14,221 nucleotides of DNA from Asterionellopsis glacialis (taxonomy: Eukaryota; Bacillariophyta; Plagiogrammaphyceae; Rhaphoneidales; Asterionellopsidaceae): the NCBI GenBank assembly GCA_014885115.2, contig WKLE02002607.1, positions 1-14,221 of the forward strand, in the 5' to 3' direction. Of this stretch, positions 1 to 8,420 are shown one piece after another. Numbering within the stretch: position 1 is the first letter of the stretch; each line of letters opens with the position of its first letter. The position numbers and the translations under genes were made by a program. Under the pieces are notes generated by a model. It did not search any database. It saw only the letters and a program-made list of their open reading frames with translations, and was not told where the DNA came from.

Positions 1-461
1 CTTTGGAAAAGTGGAACTTGAGTTCAGTACCAGAGCATTGTTAGTAGGATCCAGGTAGAGTGCAATTTTTTTCACCAACAGCAAAAAAAGTTGTCCTATT
101 AACAAAATGGATTCATGTAGAATTTTGTGTAATTAATACAGTCGATTTTTTGAGAGAGAGCATGCCATTTTTTGAGTCACTTATTTATGTCAGGGAGAGG
201 GATAATTCATTGGTCTGGCCATGGTAAATTGTTGACAGACAGACAGATTTCCTTCGTCAGTGACCAGAAAGTCCTTTCTGATGTTCCTGGCACTCTACAG
301 TAGTGCAAATGAGTGGTTATGATGCGTTACAATAATGCGCTGTGCGTGTTGCAGAATTGTCTTTTCTGAAAAGTTCTGGTCCGAGATAAGACCAGAATTC
401 TGTGGATGACTCTGATTTATTAGTCGTACGCACTAGAGCAATCACTGATTTATTTTTTTAG
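1..461. other. No gene recognised; downstream edge of the gypsy-like remnant
   Basis: I find no supported coding region here. On the minus strand this is where the rest of the gypsy-like RT, RNase H and integrase would follow, but no frame gives recognisable motifs after the stop at 462-464. The element is therefore truncated or rearranged at about 460-510. The stretch holds a perfect 8-bp inverted repeat (374-381 against 390-397, 8-nt loop) and a short GACA run near 234-246. Neither has an assigned role. Confidence 0.5.
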
Positions 462-1157
462 CTACCCGTATGTAGACCTTAAAAACAAAGACATTTTAAC
501 TGAAATCGACAATACTACTAGGTCCATTTTATGTATGTGATCTTCAAAATTGTCCATTGTGAGGAACAACAGATCATCAATGTACACGTGTATGAATTCT
601 AATCAGCACATAAGTTTGCTCATCTTCTCTTGGAAACTGTCTGCTGAACTTGCAACTCCCTTGGGTAGATGTAAGTATTTGTACTTATTCCATGGTAGTA
701 TAATCCTACATAGCTTGCTAGTGTCTGCATCTAGCCATGTGTGATAGTATCCCATATTTAAGTCTAGAGATGATACATATGAGAAACCTTCAAGTTTCAT
801 AAGTAATTCCTGTATATGGGGAATAAGGAATGGATGTTGTATGATACATTTGTTCAGTTTCCTAAAGTCAGAAATAAACCTGATATTATCGTTTTTCTTA
901 GGCTGTGGGAAGCTAGGTGCTACCTATTTGGACCTGTTGACTTTTTGTAATACTCCTATGCGCACAAGCCGGTCTACCTCTTCTCTAAGTAGTTGGTCAT
1001 ATACATGGGGTAATATATAGGCTTTCCCATGATAGGGCTTAGAGCCTTCTTTTATTTCTATACTGACTGGGTCGATGTTCCACATGCCCAGAGTACCGTC
1101 AAATAAAGGTTCATATTTCTTAAGTAGTGCATTTAGAGCTGTTGCAGATGCCAGCAC
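462..1157 (-). pseudogene. Ty3/gypsy-type reverse transcriptase, broken
   Basis: Minus-strand remnant of the RT that would copy a gypsy-type LTR retrotransposon RNA into cDNA. Reading from 1157 downward, it opens with the linker typical of these polyproteins (LLKKYEPLFDGTLG, then KPYHGKAY). Next come RT motifs FISDFRKLNK (about 840-870), SLDLNMGYYH carrying the first catalytic Asp (about 740-770), and the palm motif YIDD (573-584). The frame is interrupted by TAG at 922-924, where the family normally has Trp, and by TGA at 603-605; it ends at TAG 462-464. RNase H and integrase are absent. It follows the protease remnant (1133-1750) in the same orientation, joined by a frameshift near 1150. 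The class assignment is from motif recognition, and the sequence is clearly non-functional as it stands. Confidence 0.88.
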
Positions 1158-1750
1158 AATCTTGTCATTTTGTCTAAGTCAGCCTTATCATACCTGGCAG
1201 CCAGTATGTTGTCCATACGACTAGTGGCTTTGCGTACTTGTTTAGGTTCTGTGAGTTCCTGTAGCATACTGTACAATTCCTTAATCTCATAATCAGTCAA
1301 CTTCATTGGGACTTCTGTGTCCTCCCAAGTCATTACGCACTGTTTATAGTCAAGTATCATACCTAGTTCCTCTAGGAGCTTGCATCCAATTATCATATTG
1401 TATGATTGTTGACCTTTTCTTCTGTTGACATGATATTCCCATTCAATGGCCTTTCGCTCATTGAATTTGGGCAATTTGAATATTGCATGGACCTTTTGAT
1501 TAGTTGAAAAATTTCTGCCCTTGGTTCTCCAAAGTGTCTTGGGCACAGGCTTGTATTTAAGCTTTTCAGTAAAATTCTTATTTACTATGGTGGCTGAAGT
1601 GCTGGAATCTAAAAGTACTTTAAGTGGTTTGGTTTTCTGTATTCATCCTTTGTGTACTAGCATCAATGCGACCATTACTGGGCAAGTGTGCTTAGTCTTA
1701 GGTCGTTTTCTTGGACTATGCAAGTCTCTGAAAGTATTACAAGACAGATG
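1133..1750 (-). pseudogene. Ty3/gypsy-type retropepsin region, broken
   Basis: Minus-strand aspartic protease of the gypsy-like polyprotein, which would cut Gag-Pol. The active-site loop reads LLDSSTSATIV, with the catalytic Asp codon at 1607-1609. Most relatives have D-S/T-G here, so the Gly has become Ser (AGC). The downstream motif YNMIIGCKLLEELGMIL (about 1360-1410) matches the conserved ILG helix region of retropepsins. A TGA at 1643-1645 splits the frame just before the active site. The same frame continues above it for a few dozen codons rich in Arg/Lys/Pro, probably the end of gag. A frameshift near 1150 separates it from the RT. The upper limit is approximate. The stop and the altered active site both mark it as inactive. 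Confidence 0.8.
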
Positions 1751-2295
1751 ATTATGACTCAGCTGATATTTGAATGCGATTAGAACAGTTGGTTTGACCA
1801 ATGTGTGACAAGAGATAACAATTTTGAGTAAATTCAAGGCAAGGACCCAGGACAATAAGGACAGAAGAAGGAAAGACTTGATGAACTGGCCATTGTTAAT
1901 TGATAAAAGGTTGATGTAAATAAATATTACCAAAAACAAAAAGACATGAATTAAGTTAGGATCATCAATCAATGGGACAAAAAGGAAAATGTTTGATCAG
2001 TAGTTAGCAGAAAAAGTTACCATTGAAATCCTGTCATTACTGGGAGTGAAAACTACATGTGTAAGTGAACACTGGCATGTGATATTTACTTATGGTAAGG
2101 AAAAGAATGTACAGGAATAAAAAAATTGAATAATTATGAGTATGTATGAATTGCAGGATTTAAAAAAAAAAAAAAAAGGATACCAGAGTAGGGGGGTGAG
2201 AGAGATGAGCCAAAATTGAAGCCATTGGAGGTGGATAGATGTATTATAAATGGTAGTCAAAGCAATAGAGAGGACATGAAGCAAGAGATATTATT
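1751..2295. other. AT-rich spacer with a 16-A tract
   Basis: I see no supported gene. Any remaining gag of the minus-strand gypsy-like element should lie here, but no convincing gag motif is visible. An uninterrupted run of 16 A at 2162-2177 stands out. An in-frame TAG at 2266-2268 closes the frame of the following gene, so its start must lie to the right unless another exon exists upstream. Confidence 0.4.
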
Positions 2296-3314
2296 ATGAT
2301 GAGACAGAACACAAGAAGCAATGGATTGTCTAGAGGATGTGTAAACGGTGAGTTGCTTGACCAAAGGGAGGGTAGGGAGAGGCAAACACAGAGACGTGGG
2401 ATAACAGAGGAATCATGGGTTGTACAAACACAAAATGAAGTTGTAGAACATGTGGAGGAAACATTGGAGGATGTTTCACCACCTAGAATAATAGAGGTTT
2501 TATCAATGAGTAGTGGAAATTCTTCTTTGTCATCTGCTGTTTCAGTAGCAGGAGGTAATGCCTTACAGGAAGCATACTGGCAGTCCATGGTGGACCAAGG
2601 AGGAGTGGCTAACACCACTATGATCAAATCAAGAGTTGAACTTTTCAAAATGATGATTTTTTTTATGAAGGAACATGAGGAGAGTGTCAACAGGGAGGCA
2701 GCAAAATTTGTTATGTGTGGATTGAACATTAAAGAAACAGAAAGGTACAGTTTTTGCCATAGTTATGGATTGAAAATATGCAGAAGAGCTCTGAATATCA
2801 AGAGAAACAATGTTAACATGGAAGTAAAATGTAGTTTTAAAGGTAAGTGTAACGTCAAATAACTATAGTGGAATATGACATAAACTAACTTTGTTTTTGT
2901 ATTTGCAAATTAATTAATTAACTAGTAATGTATGACCATTACAAATCAAAGGATGATGACCCATTTCCTTCTATGGAAGACATTGTGGAAGGGGGGAGAC
3001 AAGATAGGGATGGAGCATACACAACATTCTTTGATTTTATACTACCTGCGGTGATAGGAAAAACTAATTGGATATTAAACTGTAGAACAAGCTTTTTGAC
3101 AAATTACATAACTCCAACAGATGAGGGGTTGGCATTGATCATGCTGGAGAATAATTGGGAAAGGTGGATGGATGAGTGTTGTAGAATAGACATAGAGGAT
3201 GTTACAAAAAAAACTAAGTACACATGTAAAATATTGGGGGGAGGATCAAGGAAATACAATGGATGGAGTAAAGAGGGATTGCTGAGATTTGGAGATTTAA
3301 CTAAGAGAGTATGA
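2296..3314 (+). CDS. Two-exon gene of unknown function (exons 2296-2842 and 2926-3314)
   Basis: Function not recognised. Exon 1 starts at ATG 2296 (a second ATG follows at 2299), 30 nt after an in-frame stop. It encodes a polar, Arg/Gln/Glu-rich N-terminus, a Ser-rich stretch (about residues 68-90) and a helical segment with several Cys. Splicing at a GTAAGT donor restores the frame into exon 2. Exon 2 carries the most distinctive part: an aromatic segment ending AVIGKTNW, then LIMLENNWERWMDE, a KYTCKILGG segment and YNGWSKEGLLRFGDL. I remember similar ENNW...W and Y-GW--EG--R-N/G-L patterns in multi-copy proteins of diatoms with no assigned function, but this is recollection only. The first stop is TGA 3312-3314, and the frame remains coding-like to TAA 3447-3449, so the true product may be about 44 residues longer or this copy may be a fresh pseudogene. 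Alternatives: host gene family or a passenger gene of a mobile element. Confidence 0.6.
2843..2925 (+). other. Spliceosomal intron, 83 nt
   Basis: The donor is AAG|GTAAGT, with the first intron base at 2843. The acceptor is AACTAG| ending at 2925. A branch-site-like CTAAC lies about 40 nt before the acceptor, followed by a T-rich tract. Exon 1 ends with one base of a split codon and exon 2 supplies the other two (G|TA, Val), so the two open frames join exactly without a stop. Unspliced, exon 1 would end at a TAA 17 nt into the intron. Confidence 0.75.
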
Positions 3315-3449
3315 GAGGAGAGGAAACACAAAGGGATGGGTAAGAAATTTGAGGAAGCATTAAAAAAAATAGAAGAAGGTGGAACAAGACACACAAATGT
3401 ACATGACAGAGAAGAGTTAGTGGTTGAAGATGCTGATGATTTTGATTAA
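3315..3449 (+). pseudogene. In-frame continuation past TGA of the preceding gene
   Basis: After the TGA at 3312-3314 the same frame runs 44 codons to TAA 3447-3449. It encodes a charged, helix-like tail (KKFEEALKKIEEGG...) that ends in an acidic stretch rich in Asp, Glu and Val. The Lys/Glu pattern continues the style of the exon 2 C-terminus. A CGA to TGA change would explain the stop. Alternatives are a genuine stop followed by chance open sequence, or readthrough. Confidence 0.5.
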
Positions 3450-3492
3450 AATAAATAATATGGGGGATGATTTTGATTAAAATAAATAATAT
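3435..3492. repeat. 27-bp direct repeat, two copies, at the gene's 3' end
   Basis: The 27-bp stretches at 3435-3461 and 3466-3492 are identical, with 4 bases between them. The unit includes the last Asp codons, the TAA stop and an A/T-rich tail containing AATAAT and ATAAATAA. A local duplication doubled the 3' end and a possible poly(A)-signal region. Confidence 0.85.
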
Positions 3493-4380
3493 ATACTTGT
3501 TGGGAATAATGTTACCAAAAAAATTCTTTAAAGTTAAATGGAGGAAGATCAAATTTGAAATTTCATAATGGATAGAGAAGTTCAAATGTAAATTTAGAGA
3601 GAGTGTGAATATGAATTTCAACTTACTAGTGGAATGGGCAAACTTAGATGAGAATTGCATTTAGACCAGCTTTGAGTTACAAAGTTAGAGACATAAGTTT
3701 ACCAAAGAAATGAAAAATGTTAATCTTCTATTACACAGTGAAATTGCATGGAACACAATTTAAATGGACAAAAGAAGAAATTGAAATGGAAATTTGTAGG
3801 AGTATTCAAATCAATGTATGATATTTGAGTTGGCCAGTTTTGCATTATTAGCAAGCCAGCAATATGCAATGCATAGTGTAATTTCAACTGGCAAGTTGAA
3901 ATGACCAGTCAACTTGAGGGTATGCATTCCTGCATTATTCTGCTCCCGGATGTGCATATGACAATCATCATGCATAGGGTTGTGTGGATTAGTCCACTAT
4001 TGATAGTTTGGTTTTTGTTTGATATGAAAGCATGAATCATGTCTTGGAGAGTGATTACGGGATGCATACAAATTTGGGGGTTTGTAAATGCGCACCTTGG
4101 TGTATTTTAAGGTGATCTTGTTTAACAAATAGATAGATAAAATAAGGATTCTATCTTCAATGTAGTGAAGTATCTTGTATGTAAGTTTCTTTTGTTGTTT
4201 GTGGAAGTGATATATGGTAGAACTTGATTTAAATTGTGTAATGAGTAAGGCAATGAAATAATACAAACCAAGTAGTGGTTCCAATAGTGATGACAACAAA
4301 TGCACTATGAATGTTTTGATATGTCCAAACACATTCGATTGTGTTCAGAAGAGTTGTCATTCTGTGTCAGAATGGTCTCC
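3493..4380. other. AT-rich spacer, no gene recognised
   Basis: All frames are short or low-complexity, and I could match none to a family. The stretch holds an inverted repeat with 8-bp perfect arms (3881-3888 against 3895-3902, 6-nt loop). It also holds several scattered copies of ATGCAT-like words between 3868 and 3980. Composition is strongly A/T biased throughout. Confidence 0.45.
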
Positions 4381-4420
4381 TTGATAGATCCTATCAACTA
4401 TCAACTACTGCTTGATAGGA
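4381..4420. repeat. Palindrome cluster at the end of the gag remnant
   Basis: The heptamer TTGATAG occurs at 4381-4387 and 4412-4418. Its complement CTATCAA occurs at 4391-4397 and 4398-4404. The two orientations can pair in more than one way, including a 9-bp stem (4389-4397 with 4412-4420). The cluster lies exactly where the copia-type gag reading frame stops, so it may mark an insertion or rearrangement boundary. Confidence 0.6.
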
Positions 4421-5682
4421 TATGTGTGAAGCCTTATCCTTGTTGGTGTTAGCTTATCCTTGTTGGTGTTAGGTTCGGGAGCAGACAATGGTGAGTGTCT
4501 GGACTTGTTTTTGTAGTTGAGTTGTAACCTACAGTCGGCAGGTTTGTGTTGTTCCCAATGTTTATGATGGGGACACCATGTCCATTCTGTTCTGTCAACT
4601 GTCTTGGTTTTAGACTCATTTTCTTTAGGTATCATTGTTTTCCAAGCATGTTTTGGATCATTCTTGTTAAAGGGCTTCTTCTTATTACCTTTCTTGGAGA
4701 AGGTATCCTTCTCAACACCTTTCTTCTTTGAGTACTTCTTGTTGAGTTGAAGTTTTGATTTCTTCAATTCCTCAACAGTTGCAGCAAGAGCAATGATTTG
4801 CTTCTCTTCTTCAGATTTTGCATTCCACTGGTTCAGATTTACCAAAGCCTTGTACTTTTTCTCTGCCTTGGCCATCAACAACTCAAAGGTGATGTCTTCA
4901 CCATCATTGTAGGATTTTGAGCTCCGTTAATGTAGTCCCTCAAGGACTTGTCCGGAACTTCAGAGTAAGCCTTGAAGAGATTCAATAGGAGATCTTCAGT
5001 TTGCTCACTATGGGAGGCAAGCGCTTGTACTTCTGCATGGACTTACTCATTGAAAGTACCTATATTAAAGTTTACTTCAGATATGTAATTGTCTAGAGAA
5101 GACAGATTCCAACAAATCACCGTGTCTTTAATAAGCAAGAACCATCTGGTTGTCCCATGATGTAATAATCTGCCTTCATGTTTTCAATTATTGCAAGAGC
5201 ATTTGAAGTTGAGGAGTCCTTGAGCATTGTAAATAACATAAAGGAGTTCTGCTTATTTTGGTTGTTTTGAGTCATCCACATTGCAGTGGCATGATCTCTG
5301 ACATCCATAAGTGTCATCTTGCTGTATCATTTGACCAGACTTAAGTTATTAACCATAGCACATCTTTGGTGACTGGAATGGTTAATATACCATCCCAACC
5401 ATTAAGACTTGCTCAATCACAAACTTGTCCAATGAAGACTTGCATGTTCTTTTCTTGACAATCAAACTTTGGGTTTAGTGGAGTCATTGCTCTCTCCAAT
5501 AGTTTTGCATGGCTCTTGTTATTTTTGTAATCAAGGAGCCCTGACATTGCTAGTCCTGGAGCCAAAGCGAACACTTGTGCACCTCCCACAGGTGGTGCTG
5601 GTGGAAGAGGATTGTCAAGAGGAGAAACTGGAGGTTGATCCCCTTGTCTGGCAGTGTTAGGATCATTGCCTTGATCAGCCAT
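4405..5682 (-). pseudogene. Ty1/copia-type Gag, broken
   Basis: Minus-strand capsid/nucleocapsid protein of a copia-type LTR retrotransposon. It starts at ATG 5680-5682 with a Pro/Gln-rich leader, then a segment with ALAPG, LDY and LLERA (5480-5580) as in diatom copia-like Gags as I recall them. The middle (5117-5317) holds MTLMDVRDHA and an M-QPDGS-LLKT segment. The C-terminal part (4405-4881) has a Lys-rich coiled region and a zinc-binding motif beginning WCPHHKHW; its C103, H106, H112 and C117 (counted from 4881) give C-x2-H-x5-H-x4-C. Breaks are TGA 5413-5415 (Arg in relatives), TAA 5341-5343, a frameshift between 5341 and 5317, TGA 5117-5119, a frameshift near 5105, TAA 5043-5045, and a frameshift near 4918. 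No protease, integrase or RT follows below 4405, so pol has been lost. Confidence 0.75.
4433..4472. repeat. 20-bp tandem duplication
   Basis: The 20-bp units at 4433-4452 and 4453-4472 are identical and adjacent. The unit is not a multiple of three, so the duplication shifts the reading frame of the gag remnant near its 3' end and probably created the present C-terminus. Confidence 0.9.
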
Positions 5683-6261
5683 GATTTCTCATTGTTCCCT
5701 GCACTAGGCTTCAGCCTCTCTTCTTCTCTGTTGACCGGTTCTGTGAATCTTGGGGTTAATTGCACTATTAAATAGCGCAGAGGAAGTGTGTGGGAATTGT
5801 TACCTTGTCCGAAGATGTTGGTGACAATATTGAATGACTAAGTACTTGGCAATGGACTTGGAATGATGTTCAAAGTACACAGTCAGGTTGCTGTGATAAA
5901 ACAACTAGTTTCAGATAATGAAGACTGGGTAGGCAATAGCAACATTTGTGAGGAGTGGTAATATTGTTGTTCAGATCTGTTTTCCTGGTCCAAACTCTTG
6001 TGGCAGCTATTCAAAGTATCAATATGATTTGCAAGATTGTTGAATGTAAAACTAATAGTAACAACCATAGTATTTGTGTAGGAAGAATGATTCTTCTGGC
6101 TGTGATGCTTGATGTCACATTCAATTTTGCTTGCATTCAAGGTGTACATAGAACCTGCTTGGTACAAATATTTGGAGGAAAATCAAGACTTTGTTGGGAA
6201 TGGGCAATCATACAACACTATTCTGTTCAATGTGCTTGCATGGTTGAGCATACTTTTTGTC
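5683..6261. other. Upstream flank of the copia-like gag; no LTR confirmed
   Basis: In the minus orientation this is where the leader, primer-binding site and 5' LTR of the copia-like element should be. I could not find a convincing initiator-Met primer-binding site or a TG...CA LTR pair, and no second LTR copy is visible elsewhere in the window. A near-palindrome lies at 5762-5778. Open frames on both strands at about 5883-6300 match nothing I recognise. Confidence 0.35.
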
Positions 6262-6414
6262 GTGTGCAGCAAGATCTACTGGGAATCCTGGGAAACTTCA
6301 AAATTCCGGAAGTATAACAAAGTATCACTAAAACGCAAAAACTGTACTGAAAACCTGAAGATCAAAAATATTTCTTCACTCAGGGATAGAAAACTTTTCG
6401 AAGTTCCACTTTGA
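6112..6414 (+). other. Unrecognised open frame entering the inverted repeat
   Basis: A frame of about 100 codons with one hydrophobic segment (about residues 38-55, Leu/Val/Ile/Trp-rich), then a basic tail with ESWETSK, KYNKVS and LKIKNISSLRDRK. I do not recognise it. The only support beyond its length is that the other arm of the inverted repeat (6531-6677, minus strand) encodes much the same basic tail in the matching frame, with several of the differences synonymous. It could be the C-terminus of a lost element gene or simply chance. Confidence 0.25.
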
Positions 6415-6677
6415 AGAAATTTTTTCAAGTTAGTAATTCTTTTTCAAGTTAGCAACTGAAACTAATAAGTTGTTTTTATCCCATCCACATGATATATTGG
6501 TATTAGCTGTCATAAAATGACCCAAACGAAGAAACTTTTTTAAAGTTTTTCTATCCCTAAGTGAAGAAATATTTTTTATCTTCAGGTTTTCAGTGCAGTT
6601 TTTGCATTTTTGTGATACTTTGTTGTACTTCCATAATTTTGAAGTTTCCCAGGATTCCCTGGTATATTAATGTACAC
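6262..6677. repeat. Long imperfect inverted repeat (arms about 145 bp, about 125-bp loop)
   Basis: The left arm 6262-6406 matches the reverse complement of the right arm 6531-6677 along nearly its whole length. The best block is about 120 bp (6279-6398), with roughly one mismatch in ten by eye. The outer 20 bp are weaker. The loop (6407-6530) contains a 13-bp direct repeat (6421-6433 and 6440-6452). The structure could be a foldback element, a MITE-like hairpin, or an inverted duplication of an element end. A transcript would form a long dsRNA stem. Confidence 0.88.
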
Positions 6678-6931
6678 AAAAGCCAGGAGCGGCCGGGAAT
6701 GGACACTTTTGTCTAATTGGTTTAAGGACAGATGCAATCTGGGAATCGTACGTCTTGTGATTTGCTCTTCACCTTCAAATCTTCCATATTGAACTATCGT
6801 TTTTCAATACCCCTATGTAATCTTACAATACTATAGGACAGTCATTTCCATCACTATTTCTGCAATGATCAAATCTTATCCAGTGTTTCATGATTAAATC
6901 CCTAAGTATTCTCAATATAATAACGCCCTGG
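6678..6931. other. Spacer, no gene recognised
   Basis: I saw no coding region, repeat or known signal in these bases. They lie between the long inverted repeat and the palindrome cluster. Confidence 0.4.
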
Positions 6932-7017
6932 GCCTTATCAATGAAATTGCTGATATCTCAGCAATTTGACAATATCTCAGCAATTTGATGAGATCTTGGC
7001 AATGTTGCCAATAAGGC
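6932..7017. repeat. Nested palindromes and 17-bp direct repeat
   Basis: Three nested signals are visible. A 10-bp perfect stem pairs 6944-6953 with 6958-6967 across a 4-nt loop. A 7-bp stem pairs 6996-7002 with 7005-7011 across a 2-nt loop. An outer pair, GCCTTAT (6932-6938) with ATAAGGC (7011-7017), encloses the whole. In addition, a 17-bp word repeats at 6953-6969 and 6972-6988. The whole 86-bp block could be a small foldback element. Confidence 0.75.
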
Positions 7018-7184
7018 TAAGAAATAATGACTGGCTGGCTTGGACAAAGAGTTTTAACACTTAGTCTTTGAGCTCATTCAAATTAAAAAAATATGAAGTG
7101 CATAGTAAAACAGTCACTTAAAATACCAATATCCAACATTAGAGCCAGATCGTTTCCTGAGGTGGACTGTGACACTTAGGAATA

Positions 7185-7471
7185 AGGAGAAGTCATACCA
7201 GTGGTTCTTTTTGGTACTGGAACCTACAGCAGTCTAATGACAATGGAACCATACAATTTTGGCAATAAATCCTGGTTGAAAATAGGACTGAAGGAAACAG
7301 GAAACAGGAAACAGGAAACAGGAACCACGATAGCTCCAAAACAGGAATCAGGAGAAGCCATGTCAGTTGTTCTTTAACCATACACTTTTGGTGATAAATC
7401 ATGGTTGAAAACAGGATTGAAGGAACCACAAAACAGGAACCACAACAGCTCCAACAAAACAGGAATCAGGA
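7185..7471. repeat. Two diverged tandem units just upstream of the large element
   Basis: Unit 1 (about 7185-7350) and unit 2 (about 7351-7471) share an ordered series of words: AGTCAT/AGCCAT, TTGTTCTTT-like, CCATACA, ATAAATC-TGGTTGAAAA, GGAACCAC, AGCTCCAA and ACAGGAATCAGGAG. Unit 1 is longer because of an inserted segment and a heptamer expansion. The units end 61 bases before the first frame of the large element, a position that would suit repeated 5' regulatory monomers. That role is inference. Confidence 0.75.
7292..7319. repeat. Heptamer microsatellite (AGGAAAC)4
   Basis: Four perfect copies of AGGAAAC lie inside unit 1 of the tandem repeat, followed by a degenerate fifth copy (AGGAACC). 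Unit 2 lacks the expansion, which indicates slippage after the units duplicated. Confidence 0.92.
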
Positions 7472-7531
7472 GCCAGGAACCACAGGAAAGAACTGGAAAA
7501 AAGCACAAAATTATTCGTTTGCAAGAAAAAA

Positions 7532-8417
7532 ATGGAATCAAATTGTGCAAAACAACTTTCTAATCTTTCTCTCTTGGATGCCACAATTTTTAAGTTCTAT
7601 CGCAACCAACTCTGTGCTAAAAAGAAGGCAGGTGCTAAACCAGACTCATTGAAAGCAACAGCAAAAGATCAACAAATATTGATAGAAATTGTAGAACAGC
7701 ATCCTGACTTTGCTTCAGTAAAAGCATTATTAGAAACAGCACCCCATTCCACCTTTCATTCAAAAGCTACAAAAATGGTATCATTGGCAAAGGAATTCCA
7801 AGATCAAAAAATGGCTTCTTCTTTTGAATCTGTTCTGCCTCAACAACTTCAAGGCAAGTCACTTACCCACACAGCAAGTGTAGCACTGTATGCACCACAT
7901 GTGAAATCTCAGTTCAAGCACTACGATCACAAAAAAAAGCCCCTTCCTGGTTTGGTAAATCTGACAGCACATCAAAAAAGAGGATGTGACATACAGATGG
8001 TCTAACCAAAATACTATGAAAATCAAAATCAAATATACAGATCCTATGGCTTGCCCTGTCCAATTAGTGGATTTAATCACAGACTGCAATGGAGACCCTG
8101 TTTTTTCCCATCAGCATGCTGCTGTTCATGGATTTGAGGAGGATCTAAAAGTTAGAAGAGATCCATCTAATGGTGCAGTTTATGATGAGTTTAACATGTG
8201 CTTCCCTGAACCTCAAGAACCAAAACCAGTGAGGATTAATGACAAGCTTTGTGGTTTTGACATATTGAAAGCTAAATATGCCAATGATGATCACAATCTT
8301 TGGGATGTTAAGTACTTGCAAATCATTACCCAAGATAAAGTAGAAGAAGACAAGACGGAGAAAGAAGTAGCTTTGAATGACTGCCATGTCATTCACTCCA
8401 TGATAACAAAGCATTAA
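7532..8417 (+). pseudogene. N-terminal region of the large element, function unknown
   Basis: Two overlapping frames form one reading. The first (7532-about 7974) is helical, Lys/Ala-rich, and begins with ATG in an A-rich leader. The second (about 7977-8417) contains a compact stretch (VDLITDCNGDPVFSHQHAAV, then VRINDKLCGFDILKAKYAND) that looks like a folded beta-rich domain. They are joined at a run of six A at 7974-7979, where a one-base slip restores continuity. The second frame ends at TAA 8415-8417 and, in the same frame, ATG 8421 begins the next segment, so the TAA may be either a real stop or a point mutation. I do not recognise the domain. Position and orientation suggest it is the front of the gag-like polyprotein. 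Confidence 0.5.
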
Positions 8418-8420
8418 GAT

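Noticed and set aside
2162..2177. 16-A run as a retroposed poly(A) tail
   Set aside because: No recognisable element or gene ends immediately before it, and no target duplication was found around it.
2244..2729. 161-codon open frame on the minus strand
   Set aside because: It is the antisense shadow of exon 1 of the spliced gene, and its sequence (Ser/Thr/Pro/Cys-rich) has no recognisable domain.
3104..3660. Open frames on the minus strand opposite exon 2 and its flank
   Set aside because: They are composition-driven (Phe/Leu/Ile-rich from antisense A-rich DNA), with no motif. The plus-strand gene accounts for the region.
5762..6261. 5' LTR and primer-binding site of the copia-like element
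   Set aside because: No initiator-Met-complementary sequence and no second LTR copy could be seen in the window.
7185..7471. CRISPR array
   Set aside because: The units are long, diverged and only two in number, and the short repeat is a contiguous heptamer without spacers.
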